A stretch of 64,000 nt of DNA from Thiohalocapsa sp. Lineage in GTDB: Bacteria; Pseudomonadota; Gammaproteobacteria; Chromatiales; Chromatiaceae. The DNA is taken from positions 1-64,000 of the forward strand of contig NZ_JAJDNQ010000089.1 in assembly GCF_022340605.1 (NCBI RefSeq). Reading direction: 5' to 3'. This document shows positions 19,691 through 29,341 of this stretch, piece by piece. The notes under the pieces were generated by a model that was not told the origin of the DNA, searched no databases, and saw only the letters and a list, made by a program, of their open reading frames with translations. Positions within the stretch are counted from its first letter, which is position 1; each line of letters starts with the position of its first letter. A program made the position numbers and the translations under genes.

Positions 19691-20818
19691 GTGACCGACT
19701 CGCTGCTGCGCCTGCTGCTTCTCCTGCCTGTCGTGGCGGGTGTGCCGCTGCTCGCATGGTCGGGCGTGCTGGGGTCCGCCTTCGGTGTGATCTGGGGCAC
19801 CGCCGCAATGGCCGGCGCGGTCTACCTGGCCGGATCGTGGCTGCTGCGCCCGCGGCGGGCACTGGCCCGCCGCGCCCGGCAACTCGCGCCGGGCGGATCG
19901 CATGGGGGCGACGACTGGGCACAGCTCGACGCCTGCCTGGACGCGCTGGGCCGTCAGCGCGAGCAGGACCGCACCCGCATCCGCGAGCTGGAGGCACGTC
20001 TGCACCGCGCGCAGGCGGCCGCCGACAGCGCCGACACGGCCAAGCGCGCCTTCCTGGCCAACGTCGGCCACGAGATCCGCACCCCCATGAACGTGGTCGT
20101 CGGCATGACGCGTCTGGCACTCAAGCAGGCCGTCACCGCGCAGCAGCGCGATCACCTGCTGCGCGCCGACCGGGCCGCGCATGGAGTACTGAATCAGATC
20201 AACAACCTCCTGGACGTCGCGAAGCTGGAAGCGGGCGAGCTGCGGCTGGAACGGTCCGCCTTCGCGCCGGGCGAAATGCTGTCCCAGCTCGTCGCCGGCT
20301 ATGCGGAGCAGGCGCGGCGCAAGTGCCTCGCGCTGCGCGCCGAGCTGGACCCGCACGTGCCGGCGGCGGTCGTGGGCGACCCGGCCCGCCTGCAACAGGT
20401 GCTCGCTGGCCCGACGGACAACGCGCTCAAGTTCACCGACTCGGGCGAGATCGTGCTGGCCTGCAATCTCAGCGAACGAGCGGGCGGCCAGGCGCGGCTC
20501 GGCTTCGAGGTGCGCGACACCGCCGCGGACGACGCGCGCTCGGCGCCGCCGGATGAGCAACTGGACGCCCTGGCGGCACAGCGGAAGCTCGGCGTGCTGG
20601 GCGCACAGGTGCGCGCCATGGCGGTGCTGCTGGCGGATGTCGACGCCGCCGCCATCAACGCCTTCGAGCCGCTGCGCGGGCGCTTGGCTGGCGTGGTGCC
20701 GGGCGAGACCATCGACGCGCTGCAAAATGCCATCAACGGCTTCGACTTCAGCACCGCCGGCGAGCTCCTCCAGGATGTGGCCGAAGCGCTCGGAGTGGTG
20801 CTGGCCGAGGGCCACTGA
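19691..20818 (+). CDS. sensor-kinase-like protein with truncated ATPase domain
   Basis: H-box FLANVGHEIRTPMNVVVGMT and N-box-like NALKFTDSGEI; no recognisable G1/F/G2 after VRDT; GTG start. Confidence 0.75.
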   Translation: MTDSLLRLLLLLPVVAGVPLLAWSGVLGSAFGVIWGTAAMAGAVYLAGSWLLRPRRALARRARQLAPGGSHGGDDWAQLDACLDALGRQREQDRTRIRELEARLHRAQAAADSADTAKRAFLANVGHEIRTPMNVVVGMTRLALKQAVTAQQRDHLLRADRAAHGVLNQINNLLDVAKLEAGELRLERSAFAPGEMLSQLVAGYAEQARRKCLALRAELDPHVPAAVVGDPARLQQVLAGPTDNALKFTDSGEIVLACNLSERAGGQARLGFEVRDTAADDARSAPPDEQLDALAAQRKLGVLGAQVRAMAVLLADVDAAAINAFEPLRGRLAGVVPGETIDALQNAINGFDFSTAGELLQDVAEALGVVLAEGH

Positions 20819-20966
20819 GCAAGCTCCCACGACCCGGACGAGGCAATGCCCCCCTGGCAGCGATGCCCATCGGCCCCCAATGTCTGAATCTCGACGCGAT
20901 GTCGCGGTCCCACAGGACATTCGACCTCCGCACCCGGGACGACACCGCCAACGCGAGGACTCAGCC

Positions 20967-21629
20967 GTGAAAAGCCCTTTTCTGCAAGCCTTCGCCGATC
21001 TGCCGCAAGCGCTGCCCATCTTCCCGCTCAGCGGCGCCGTGGTGTTGCCGGGCGTGCAGTTGCCGCTCAACATCTTCGAGCCGCGCTATCTGAACATGGT
21101 GGCCGCGGCCCTGGCACGGGACCATCTGATCGGCATGGTGCAACCGCGCGCCGATGCCCAGGAACCAGACCCGCCGGCGGTGTACCGCATCGGCTGCGCC
21201 GGGCGCATCACCTCCTACAGCGAGACCAACGACGGCCGCATCGTGCTGGTGTTGACCGGACTCTGCCGCTTCGAGATCGCCGAGGAGCTGCCGGAGCTTG
21301 ACGGCTACCGGCGCGTACGCCCGGACTGGAGCCGCTTCGCCGCCGACTATGACCTCGAAGCCGGCGCCATCAGTAACCGCGAGCGCTTCATGGGCTCGCT
21401 GCGCGCCTTCTGCGACCACCGCCGGGTGGAGGTGCCATGGGACGACATCGGCAAAATGGAAGACTTCGATCTGGTCAACCTGCTCTGCGCCCACCTGCCG
21501 CTCGGCGCCGATGACAAGCAGGCCCTGCTGGAGACCGACGGCATCGACGCCCGCGCCGACCTGATGCGGGGGCTGATGGAAATGTCACTGTTCGGCGGCC
21601 ACGCCTCTGGCGGTGAGCAGCGGCACTAG
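20967..21629 (+). CDS. LON peptidase substrate-binding (N-domain) protein
   Basis: LPIFPLSGAVVLPGVQLPLNIFEPRYLNMV...IGMVQP; GTG start. Confidence 0.87.
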   Translation: MKSPFLQAFADLPQALPIFPLSGAVVLPGVQLPLNIFEPRYLNMVAAALARDHLIGMVQPRADAQEPDPPAVYRIGCAGRITSYSETNDGRIVLVLTGLCRFEIAEELPELDGYRRVRPDWSRFAADYDLEAGAISNRERFMGSLRAFCDHRRVEVPWDDIGKMEDFDLVNLLCAHLPLGADDKQALLETDGIDARADLMRGLMEMSLFGGHASGGEQRH

Positions 21630-21850
21630 TACCGCGTTTGCGCCAATTTTGCAGGGCACCAACTCGGGTGGGGCCGGAGCCGAGGAACCTGATCGAAGTC
21701 TCTGCTCGTGGTCGTGGTCGGATACTCGACAACGACAACGAGGCTAGGACAAACGCTGCACTGGTCCAACCACACCGACATGCGGCTAAGCACTGGTGGC
21801 CGAGGCGAAGTCGAAATCGGCACCGGGATCGGTATCGATTTCGATGCCAA
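21626..21850. repeat. element B copy 1
   Basis: CTAGTACCGCGTTTGCGCCAATTTTGCAGGGCACCAACTCGGGTGGGGCCGGAGCCGAGGAACCTGATCGAAGTCTCT... aligns with the copy at 28966. Confidence 0.85.
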
Positions 21851-21966
21851 GGCGTCGGTGGGCAGTGGCAGCAGAAATCGGGTGCAGGCGTACTCGGACT
21901 TGAAATCCTGACGGGTAAGGTTTACTACCTTGTGCGATCGATTCTTACCGACACCGGAGCAGCACC

Positions 21967-22293
21967 ATGGCAGTCACCCTCACCGATGCCGCCGCGCGGC
22001 ACATCAGCAACATGATCGAGAAGCGCGGGCACGGCCTTGGGCTTCGCATTGGCACCAAGAAGAGCGGGTGCACCGGCTTCGCCTATGTCGTCGACTACGC
22101 CGACGAGGTCGCGGCAGGCGATCAGGTCTTCGAGAGTCACGGCGTGAAGGTGGTCGTTGACGACCAGAGCCTGCCGCGCCTGGACGGCATGGAGGTCGAC
22201 TTCGTCAAGACCAGCCTGCTTAACGAGGGCTTCGAGTTCCGCAACCCGAACATAAAGGACCAGTGTGGCTGCGGCGAGTCCTTCAGCGTCTGA
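21967..22293 (+). CDS. iscA: iron-sulfur cluster assembly accessory protein (IscA/SufA type)
   Basis: LRIGTKKSGCTGFAYVVDYAD ... DQCGCGESF. Confidence 0.92.
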   Translation: MAVTLTDAAARHISNMIEKRGHGLGLRIGTKKSGCTGFAYVVDYADEVAAGDQVFESHGVKVVVDDQSLPRLDGMEVDFVKTSLLNEGFEFRNPNIKDQCGCGESFSV

Positions 22294-22368
22294 GCACCAG
22301 GCATTGCACCGAGCCTCAGACCAAGCCCAAGCCGAAAGCCACCGCCGACAAGCCCCCCCCCCGCGCCT

Positions 22369-22788
22369 ATGACCACCGACCCCGAGATCCAGGACATCGT
22401 CGAGACCTTCGAGCTGCTCGGCGATTGGGACCAGCGCTACGAATATCTGGTTGAGCTCGGCGAGCAGCTGCCGCCCATGGACCCCGCGCTCAAAGTGGAT
22501 GCCAACCGCGTCATGGAATGCATGAGCACCGTGCACGTCATGCCCGAGCCGCTGAACGGTGGCCCGCGGCTCAGATTCCAGGGCGACTGCGACACCGCCA
22601 TCATCAAGGGCGTCGTGGCGCTGCTGGTGCAGGTGTTCTCCGGCAAGACGCCGGCGGAGATCGAGGCCACCGACGTGGACGACCTGTTCACGGGCCTCCA
22701 ACTCGAAGAGCACCTGAGCCCGAATCGCCACGTCGGCGTCTACGCCATCGTCAACAAGATGAAGGGCCAGGCGAAACAGAGGGGCTAG
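22369..22788 (+). CDS. sufE: SufE family Fe-S sulfur acceptor
   Basis: IVETFELLGDWDQRYEYLVELGEQLPPM; LVQVFSGKTPAEI; HLSPNRHVGVYAIV. Confidence 0.9.
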   Translation: MTTDPEIQDIVETFELLGDWDQRYEYLVELGEQLPPMDPALKVDANRVMECMSTVHVMPEPLNGGPRLRFQGDCDTAIIKGVVALLVQVFSGKTPAEIEATDVDDLFTGLQLEEHLSPNRHVGVYAIVNKMKGQAKQRG

Positions 22789-22848
22789 GATCGTAGGTCC
22801 GGTTAGCGATAGCGTAACCCGACCTACACGGAATGCTTTCACAGTCTC
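22788..22848. repeat. element A copy 3 (short form)
   Basis: GGATCGTAGGTCCGGTTAGCGATAGCGTAACCCGACCTACACGGAATGCTTTCACAGTCTC, directly after the sufE stop. Confidence 0.75.
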
Positions 22849-22955
22849 CGCGCTCGGCCACCCTGCGCGCCTGCGCTACGCGTGATCGGCCCACACTGCC
22901 AAGCAGCCGGACCGAGTGGCGAGCATCGGCCGCACTTCGCACTTCGCACTTTTCT

Positions 22956-23630
22956 TCAGATTTCCCCCCACATCCGCACCAGGTTGCTGTAGCTGCGGTC
23001 CACCAGCCCCGTGTGCTCGGCTTCGGGCGCGGTCTTCAGCAGGTGCTCCCGGGCGAGGTTCAGCTCGTACAGCAGCTCGCGCCGCGCCGGGTCCCGCACG
23101 TAGCTCTGTATCCAGGTGAGCGCCACCAGCCGCTCGCCGCGGCTGACCTCGGCCACACGATGCAGGCTGGAGGACGGGTAGACCACCGCATCACCGGCCG
23201 GCAGCTTGACTCGGCGCTCGCCGAAGCTGGTGCGGATGACCAGCTCGCCGCCGTCGTATTCCTCGGGCGCGTTCAGGAAGACGGTCATGGACACGTCGGT
23301 GCGAAAGCGCGGCCCGCTCGCGCCCATGATCGGGTCGTCCACGTGGTCGCCGTAGGCCATGCCGGGGCGGTAACGGGCGAAGATCGGGTCCGCCACCCGG
23401 TGCGGCAGCACACCGAAGCGAAAGGTTTCGTTGTAGCCGAGGCTCGCCATCAGGATCCGAATCAGGCGCTGGATGCGCTCCGGCTCCTGCCCGAGCTCCT
23501 CGTTGTGCTTGACCCGCGCCGCCGCAAAGCCGGCCGTGAGCTTGCCGTCGACGAAGTCGCCGCCACGGATGATCTCGCGCATCCTGTCGAGCTGGGCGGC
23601 ATTGAGCAGGTTCGGGATGGTCAGCAGCAT
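22956..23630 (-). CDS. Fe(II)-dependent PKHD-type hydroxylase (YbiX/PiuC type)
   Basis: Start ATG at 23630; RYRPGMAYGDHVDDPIM, TVFLNAPEEYDGGELVI, VVYPSSSLHRVAEVSRGERLVALTWIQSYVRD. Confidence 0.92.
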   Translation of the reverse strand: MLLTIPNLLNAAQLDRMREIIRGGDFVDGKLTAGFAAARVKHNEELGQEPERIQRLIRILMASLGYNETFRFGVLPHRVADPIFARYRPGMAYGDHVDDPIMGASGPRFRTDVSMTVFLNAPEEYDGGELVIRTSFGERRVKLPAGDAVVYPSSSLHRVAEVSRGERLVALTWIQSYVRDPARRELLYELNLAREHLLKTAPEAEHTGLVDRSYSNLVRMWGEI

Positions 23631-23765
23631 GGTGGGCTCGGGGTCGCGGGTGACTTGGACGGACGCGGCACGGCCAGGGCCTGTTGGCAGGAGCCGATCG
23701 CGGCGGCGGGCGCGTTTGATACCATACCGCGACAACGCGCACCGCAGCTCATTGGAGGTCGACGT

Positions 23766-24413
23766 ATGCTCCTCAAGGCCATCATCGAGGACCAGGAATA
23801 CACTCTGAACGTTCCGGAAAATGTGCTCGCCGGTAGCGCGGACTTCTGCGCGAAGCTGGACGCGGACATGGACGGCGGCTGGCAGATGAGCCGCGAGTGG
23901 GTGCAGTCGCCGAACCTCGAGCAACGCTGCCAGATCGTCGCCGACAAGCTGCTCTCGGCGCTGGAGAAGGAGAACCACAAGGTCGGCATGCTGATGGCCG
24001 CCTACATCCTGAAGCGGCTGCCGAACGTCGAGGCGGTGGAGCTCGACGTGCGAGGCGAGATCCAAAACAACACCTTCCGCTTTCGCGAGGCCCCGCCAGC
24101 CCGTCCGGCCGCAACGCCCGCTGCAACTCCGGCCGCGGTGGCACCGGCGAGCGAGCCGGCGGCAACACCGGCCACGGGCGCCGGCATGCCGGCAGGCCTG
24201 AATCGCATGCAGGCCATGGCCCAGGCGGGTAGTGATGTCACCAAGGTCTTCAAGGTGGGCAAGGCGTGGCGGTTCTCGGTCTACGACCATGGCAGCGGTA
24301 CCTGGCAGGAGTCCCCGCTCATCGCCACCGAGCAGGAGGCGGAGCGGCTGCGCCAGGCGGCCTTCAAGGAGCGTTATGAAGCGCTCATCGGCACGGGTGC
24401 GGGCAACGGTTGA
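23766..24413 (+). CDS. hypothetical protein
   Basis: In-frame ATG MLLKAIIEDQEYTLNVPENVL...; coherent composition, Ala/Pro-rich linker. Confidence 0.65.
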   Translation: MLLKAIIEDQEYTLNVPENVLAGSADFCAKLDADMDGGWQMSREWVQSPNLEQRCQIVADKLLSALEKENHKVGMLMAAYILKRLPNVEAVELDVRGEIQNNTFRFREAPPARPAATPAATPAAVAPASEPAATPATGAGMPAGLNRMQAMAQAGSDVTKVFKVGKAWRFSVYDHGSGTWQESPLIATEQEAERLRQAAFKERYEALIGTGAGNG

Positions 24414-24435
24414 CACGGCCACTCTCAGACGAGCA

Positions 24436-24861
24436 ATGACCGTCGCCGGCCCCAAGCCCTATGACGTGACAGCCCCGCTGGCGCTGCGCTGGCGCGCGCC
24501 GGGCCGGCGCCCGGACGGAAGGCCAACAGCGAGCCCAGATGGAAACCCAGAGGGGATTGGGGCCAAGGTCATCGCCGCCTGCTTCCCGCATTCCGAGGGG
24601 CTCCTGTACCTGGACCTGTTCTGGCACCAGAGCGCGCCGCAGCAGGCCGCACACCTGCTCCGCGGTGAGCTCACCGGCAACGGCCCCTGGCGCATCGGCG
24701 ACTGGGTCATCAGCGTGCTCGGCTGCCACAATACGGACGCGGACCTGGCCGACGACTTCGCCCGCTGGCGCGACTACCTGGCCAGCAACGCGGCCGCCGC
24801 CGAGTACCCGCCGCCGGCGCAGATTCGCGACATCGCGCGCCGGCTCGGCGCGTCGGTCTGA
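24436..24861 (+). CDS. hypothetical protein
   Basis: In-frame ATG MTVAGPKPYDVTAPLALRW...; between co-oriented genes. Confidence 0.55.
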   Translation: MTVAGPKPYDVTAPLALRWRAPGRRPDGRPTASPDGNPEGIGAKVIAACFPHSEGLLYLDLFWHQSAPQQAAHLLRGELTGNGPWRIGDWVISVLGCHNTDADLADDFARWRDYLASNAAAAEYPPPAQIRDIARRLGASV

Positions 24862-24901
24862 TCAACCCATCCCACTGCGCAGCACAGACGACAGCACCGC
24901 C

Positions 24902-26716
24902 TTGGACGGCCCCTCCATCACGGAAACCCTCGGCAGCGTTAGCGCCCTCGGCTGGCAGGGCTGGCTCAGCATTGCGCTGGTGGTGTTCTGCTTCGTGCTG
25001 TTCGCCCGCACGCGCATCGCGCCGGACATCGTCACCTCCGGCGCCCTGACCCTGCTGCTGGTGACCGGCGTGCTGAGCGTGGACGAAGCGCTGGCGGGCT
25101 TCGCGAATCCCGGCGTCATTACCGTCGCCGTGCTCTACGTGGTGGTCACCGGGCTTACCGAGACGGGCGCGGTGGGCTGGATCGGTCAGTCCCTGCTGGG
25201 GCACCCGCGCAACGAGACCAACGCCAGGCTGCGGCTGATGCTGCCGGTGGCGGGCATCAGCGCCTTTCTCAACAACACGCCGGTGGTGGCGATCTTCATC
25301 CCGGCAGTGCTGGACTGGGCCAAGCGCCATCGGCTGTCGCTGTCCGGCCTGCTCATCCCGCTCAGCTACGCGAGCATCGCCGGCGGCACCTGCACCCTCA
25401 TCGGCACCAGCACCAACCTGGTGGTGGATGGCATGTACACCGCGCGCACCGGACGTGATGGCCTGGCACTGCTGGAGCTGGCCTGGATCGGCGTGCCCGT
25501 GGTGCTGACGGTCATCGTCTACCTGACGCTCTTCGGCCGGCGGCTGCTGCCGGCGCGCATGCCCGCCACCGAGAGCTTCGCGGACGTGCGCAGTTACACG
25601 GTTGAGATGCTGGTGCCGGCCGGCAGCCCGCTCGCGGGCAAGAGCATCGAGGCGGCCGGCCTGCGCCAGTTGCCCGGCCTCTACCTGGTAGAGATCGAGC
25701 GCAACGGCCAGATCATGCCGGCGGTGTCGTCGCAGGCGGAGCTGCGCGGCGGCGACCGGCTGGTGTTCGCGGGCATGCTGGATTCGGTGATGGACCTGCA
25801 GCGCATGCGCGGACTGCGCCCGGCGACAGACCAAGTGTTCAAGCTCAGCGGCAGGCGGCAGGACCGCTGCTTCGTGGAGGCGGTGCTGTCCAACAAGAGC
25901 CCGCTGGTGGGCCGCTCGGTGCGCGCGGGCCGCTTCCGCGCCCATTACAACGCCGCCATCATCGCGTTGTCCCGCAACGGCGAGCGGGTGCAGCGCAAGA
26001 TCGGCGACATCGTGCTGGCGGCCGGCGACACCCTGCTGCTGGAGACGCATCCGGAGTTCGTGCTGCAACAGCGCAACGCGCGGGACTTCTTGGTGGTGGC
26101 GCAGCTCGGCAACGACCATCCGCCGGCCCACGAGCGCGCACCGGTGGCCCTGGCCATCGTCACCGCCATGGTGGTGAGTGTCGCCACCGGGCTGCTCAGC
26201 ATGCTGGAGGCGGCACTGCTCGCCGCGGGCGGCATGGTGCTGACCCGCTGCACCGCCGGCCGCGTCGCGCGGCGGGCACCGGACTGGCAGGTGCTCGTCG
26301 TCATCGCCACGTCGCTGGGTATCGGCACCGCGCTCGAGAAGACCGGCGCCGCGAGCATGCTCGCCGGCTCTGTCATCGGCCTGGCGCATGGCCTGCCCTG
26401 GCTGTCGCTGGCGCTGGTATTCCTGGCGACGGCACTGCTGACGGCACTGGCCACCAACAACGTCGCCGCCGTGCTGGTGTTCCCCATGGCGATGGACGCC
26501 GCCCGGCTCATGGGCGTCAGCCCGGTGCCGTTCATGGTCGCGGTGATGGTCGCCGCCTCCGCAGCCTTCGCCACCCCCATCGGCTACCAGACCAACCTGA
26601 TGGTGTACAGCGTCGGCGGCTACCGCTTCGGCGACTTCCTGCGCGCCGGTATCCCGCTGACGCTGCTGGTCGGCATCGTCACCGTCGGCCTAGTTCCGCT
26701 CATCTGGCCATTCTGA
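24902..26716 (+). CDS. SLC13 family permease with two TrkA-C (RCK_C) domains
   Basis: Polytopic; NNTPVVAIFIPAVLDWAKR, GTCTLIGTSTNLVVDGM; TTG start inferred. Confidence 0.88.
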   Translation: MDGPSITETLGSVSALGWQGWLSIALVVFCFVLFARTRIAPDIVTSGALTLLLVTGVLSVDEALAGFANPGVITVAVLYVVVTGLTETGAVGWIGQSLLGHPRNETNARLRLMLPVAGISAFLNNTPVVAIFIPAVLDWAKRHRLSLSGLLIPLSYASIAGGTCTLIGTSTNLVVDGMYTARTGRDGLALLELAWIGVPVVLTVIVYLTLFGRRLLPARMPATESFADVRSYTVEMLVPAGSPLAGKSIEAAGLRQLPGLYLVEIERNGQIMPAVSSQAELRGGDRLVFAGMLDSVMDLQRMRGLRPATDQVFKLSGRRQDRCFVEAVLSNKSPLVGRSVRAGRFRAHYNAAIIALSRNGERVQRKIGDIVLAAGDTLLLETHPEFVLQQRNARDFLVVAQLGNDHPPAHERAPVALAIVTAMVVSVATGLLSMLEAALLAAGGMVLTRCTAGRVARRAPDWQVLVVIATSLGIGTALEKTGAASMLAGSVIGLAHGLPWLSLALVFLATALLTALATNNVAAVLVFPMAMDAARLMGVSPVPFMVAVMVAASAAFATPIGYQTNLMVYSVGGYRFGDFLRAGIPLTLLVGIVTVGLVPLIWPF

Positions 26717-26863
26717 CGCCAACCACTCGCGTCTCGTGGCCGGACTTACCTGCGCAGGCGGCAGATCAGGCCCCGGCGAGCGCTGACCGCACGACCACAA
26801 GCCCATGTCCGATAAAGACTTTTTTGAATCTTGGCGCCACGGGACTGACGCGAATGTCATCTT

Positions 26864-26899
26864 TGATTGACACTCGCCGCCCGTTTTTTGTGTCAATCA
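26864..26899. promoter_or_regulatory. perfect 10-bp inverted repeat upstream of membrane protein gene
   Basis: TGATTGACAC-N16-GTGTCAATCA. Confidence 0.6.
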
Positions 26900-27057
26900 T
26901 TCTTCACACAAGGACAAAATGGTTTAGACTCTAGCGTGGCTGTCCCGCCGACGGCCCACCTGCCCCCGTGCCCGGACCCACCGCTGCGGCAGGCTTGCCC
27001 GACGCGAAGGGCTCAGCGGCTGTCGGCCCCTTCCCATGCTCAGTTGGAGGATTCGAC

Positions 27058-27696
27058 GTGTCCGCTGCCGCAACCACAAACGCCAAGAAGCACAACGACA
27101 ACGGGATGACCCCGCTGCCGATGGCGCTACTACCCCTGCTCATCCTGTTCGTAGCCACCTTGGTCCTCTTCTGGCTCACCCAGAAGGGCGTCGGCGCCAC
27201 CACCACCTATTGGGAGTTCTTCCTGCCGGTGGTGGCGGTGGTGTCGCTGATATCGGGCTGGTCGCAGTCGTACGTCAGCAACAATAACCGCGTCTGGTAT
27301 CTGGTGCGGCAAATCGTCAACTGGGGCGCCATCATCGGCCTGCTCTACATCCTGAACACGCAGGGCTATCGTGAGCTGATGAACGACCAGCAGTACACCG
27401 GCCTCGTGATCTACCTGCTGGCCCTCGGCACCGTGCTCGCAGCCATCCAGATGGACATCAAGATGGTCTTCTTCGCGGTATTCCTGGTGTACTGTGCCTT
27501 CCTGGTCGCCGTGCCCACCAACAACCCCACGCTCGCGGGTGTCGGCAACTTCATGAATATCTCCGACCCGCAGAACAAGCCCATGCTGGTCAGCAGCCTC
27601 TTGGCGCTCGCCGGCTTCGCGGCCAGCCTGTTCGTGGTGCTGATGATGCGCGGGGCGGTCATCGCCAAGCGCGCCAGCAAGAAGCGCCGCAAGTAG
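27058..27696 (+). CDS. hypothetical multi-pass membrane protein
   Basis: GTG start preceded by TTGGAGGATTC; several hydrophobic helices; basic C-terminus KRASKKRRK. Confidence 0.75.
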   Translation: MSAAATTNAKKHNDNGMTPLPMALLPLLILFVATLVLFWLTQKGVGATTTYWEFFLPVVAVVSLISGWSQSYVSNNNRVWYLVRQIVNWGAIIGLLYILNTQGYRELMNDQQYTGLVIYLLALGTVLAAIQMDIKMVFFAVFLVYCAFLVAVPTNNPTLAGVGNFMNISDPQNKPMLVSSLLALAGFAASLFVVLMMRGAVIAKRASKKRRK

Positions 27697-28063
27697 CACA
27701 CCGCTTGCCCGACGACCCAGGGGCCGGACGCCGCCCCTCGAGGTGCCGCCTCGCCGCGGCGCCGCACGCCAGGGACGGCGCCCCCCCACCCCCCGGCGAC
27801 ACCCCCGCCCTCTCCGCCGCATCGGCAACAGCAGCCGCCCCCCTGTGCCAGGCTCCAGCCACGCCGACCGCGACGCCGTGCCCGCGAACAGCCGCTGCCG
27901 CCAGTGCGATGCAGACCGGCCTGTCGACCGGCACACCGGCCCATTGCCGGTGACAGCAGGCGCCGGCGCCCGGATTTCCGCTAACATCCCGGCATGGCTG
28001 CGCAAAGCGGCCTCCGACAACAGCAGCAAAGCGCCCAACGAAGCGCACAAGCGGGGGAATCGA

Positions 28064-28969
28064 ATGATGACGTTACGGCAGGCGCGACAGACATCCCGAC
28101 GGCCGCGAGCACAACAGCTCGGCAGGATCGCGGTGAGGCTGGGTCCCAGCTTGATCGTCGGCCTCATCGTCGCGGGCCCGGCACCGCTGGCAGGCGCCGC
28201 GGAGACACCCTGGTCACGCGTCGAGCACGCGTCCCTGGGCAAGCCGACGGCCATCGGCGGGCCGTCCAACGGTTGCATCGCGGGCGCACAGAGCCTGCCG
28301 GCCACCGGCACCGGCTTCGTCAGCATCCGCCGCCACCGCAACCGCTTCTACGGCCACCCGGAGACCATCCGCCTGGTCAAGGATCTCGGCAAGGCCATGG
28401 ACACCCACAACGGCCGGCTCATCATGATCGGCGACCTCTCCCAGCCCCGCGGCGGGCGCATGAATTCATCCCACGTGAGCCACCAGAACGGCCTTGATGT
28501 CGACGTTTGGCTGACCCTCGTGGACAGCCCCGCCGGGGCGGTGCGCGCGGCACCGGAGGGCCAGGACCCACCCAGCATGGTCACCCCGGACGGGCTCGAG
28601 CTCAGCTCGCGCTTCGGCCCGGACCAGCTCTTCCTCATCCGGACCGCCGCCGCCGAGCCCACCGTGGACCGCATCCTGGTCAACCCGGGCATCAAGCGCG
28701 CCCTGTGCAGGATGGAGCACAACGCCGCCTGGCTGCGCAAGCTCCGCCCCTGGTGGGGCCACGACGCCCACATGCATGTGCGCCTCAAGTGCCCGCCCGG
28801 CAGCCCGCATTGCCAACAACAGGCCCCCGTGCCGGCGGGCAGCGGCTGCGGCGCCGAGCTCGCCTGGTGGTTCAGCCCCGAGGCCCGCACCCCCACGGCA
28901 TCATCCAGCAAGCCTCGGGCCCGGCCGCGGCCGCCTGCGCAGTGCCAGGTGTTGTTGCGAGGCTCCTAG
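28064..28969 (+). CDS. mepA: penicillin-insensitive murein endopeptidase
   Basis: GDLSQPRGGRMNSSHVSHQNGLDVDVWLT and WWGHDAHMHVRLKCPPGSP. Confidence 0.93.
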   Translation: MMTLRQARQTSRRPRAQQLGRIAVRLGPSLIVGLIVAGPAPLAGAAETPWSRVEHASLGKPTAIGGPSNGCIAGAQSLPATGTGFVSIRRHRNRFYGHPETIRLVKDLGKAMDTHNGRLIMIGDLSQPRGGRMNSSHVSHQNGLDVDVWLTLVDSPAGAVRAAPEGQDPPSMVTPDGLELSSRFGPDQLFLIRTAAAEPTVDRILVNPGIKRALCRMEHNAAWLRKLRPWWGHDAHMHVRLKCPPGSPHCQQQAPVPAGSGCGAELAWWFSPEARTPTASSSKPRARPRPPAQCQVLLRGS

Positions 28970-29185
28970 TACCCCGTTTCAGCCAACTTTGCAGGGCGCC
29001 AACCCAGGTGGGGCCGGAGCTGAGGAACCTGGTCGAAGTCTCTGGTCTTGGTCGTGGTCGTAATCGGATACTCGACAACGACAACGACAACGACAGCAAA
29101 GTAAGGACAAGCGCTGCACTAGGACGATTGCGCCGAACCGCGACTGACCGCTGCTGGCCGGCGCGACATCGAAATCGGGATCGGC
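28966..29185. repeat. element B copy 2
   Basis: CTAGTACCCCGTTTCAGCCAACTTTGCAGGGCGCCAACCCAGGTGGGGCCGGAGCTGAGGAACCTGGTCGAAGTCTCTGG... plus GTTGTC-type segment. Confidence 0.85.
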
Positions 29186-29341
29186 TCCGCACCGGCCACA
29201 ACACGGGCGGAAGCCGGTGCGGCCAGCCGCGGTCACCGCGACGTCAACAGCCTGTTTTCGCAAGGCTGTCCCAGTCGCGAAGCGCATTCATCACAAGCCG
29301 GGACGGCGGATGCGCTTCCCCTATGAACGCTTGCGCGCGTC

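Noticed and set aside
24710-26389. 559-aa minus ORF
   Set aside because: Antisense shadow of the SLC13 permease.
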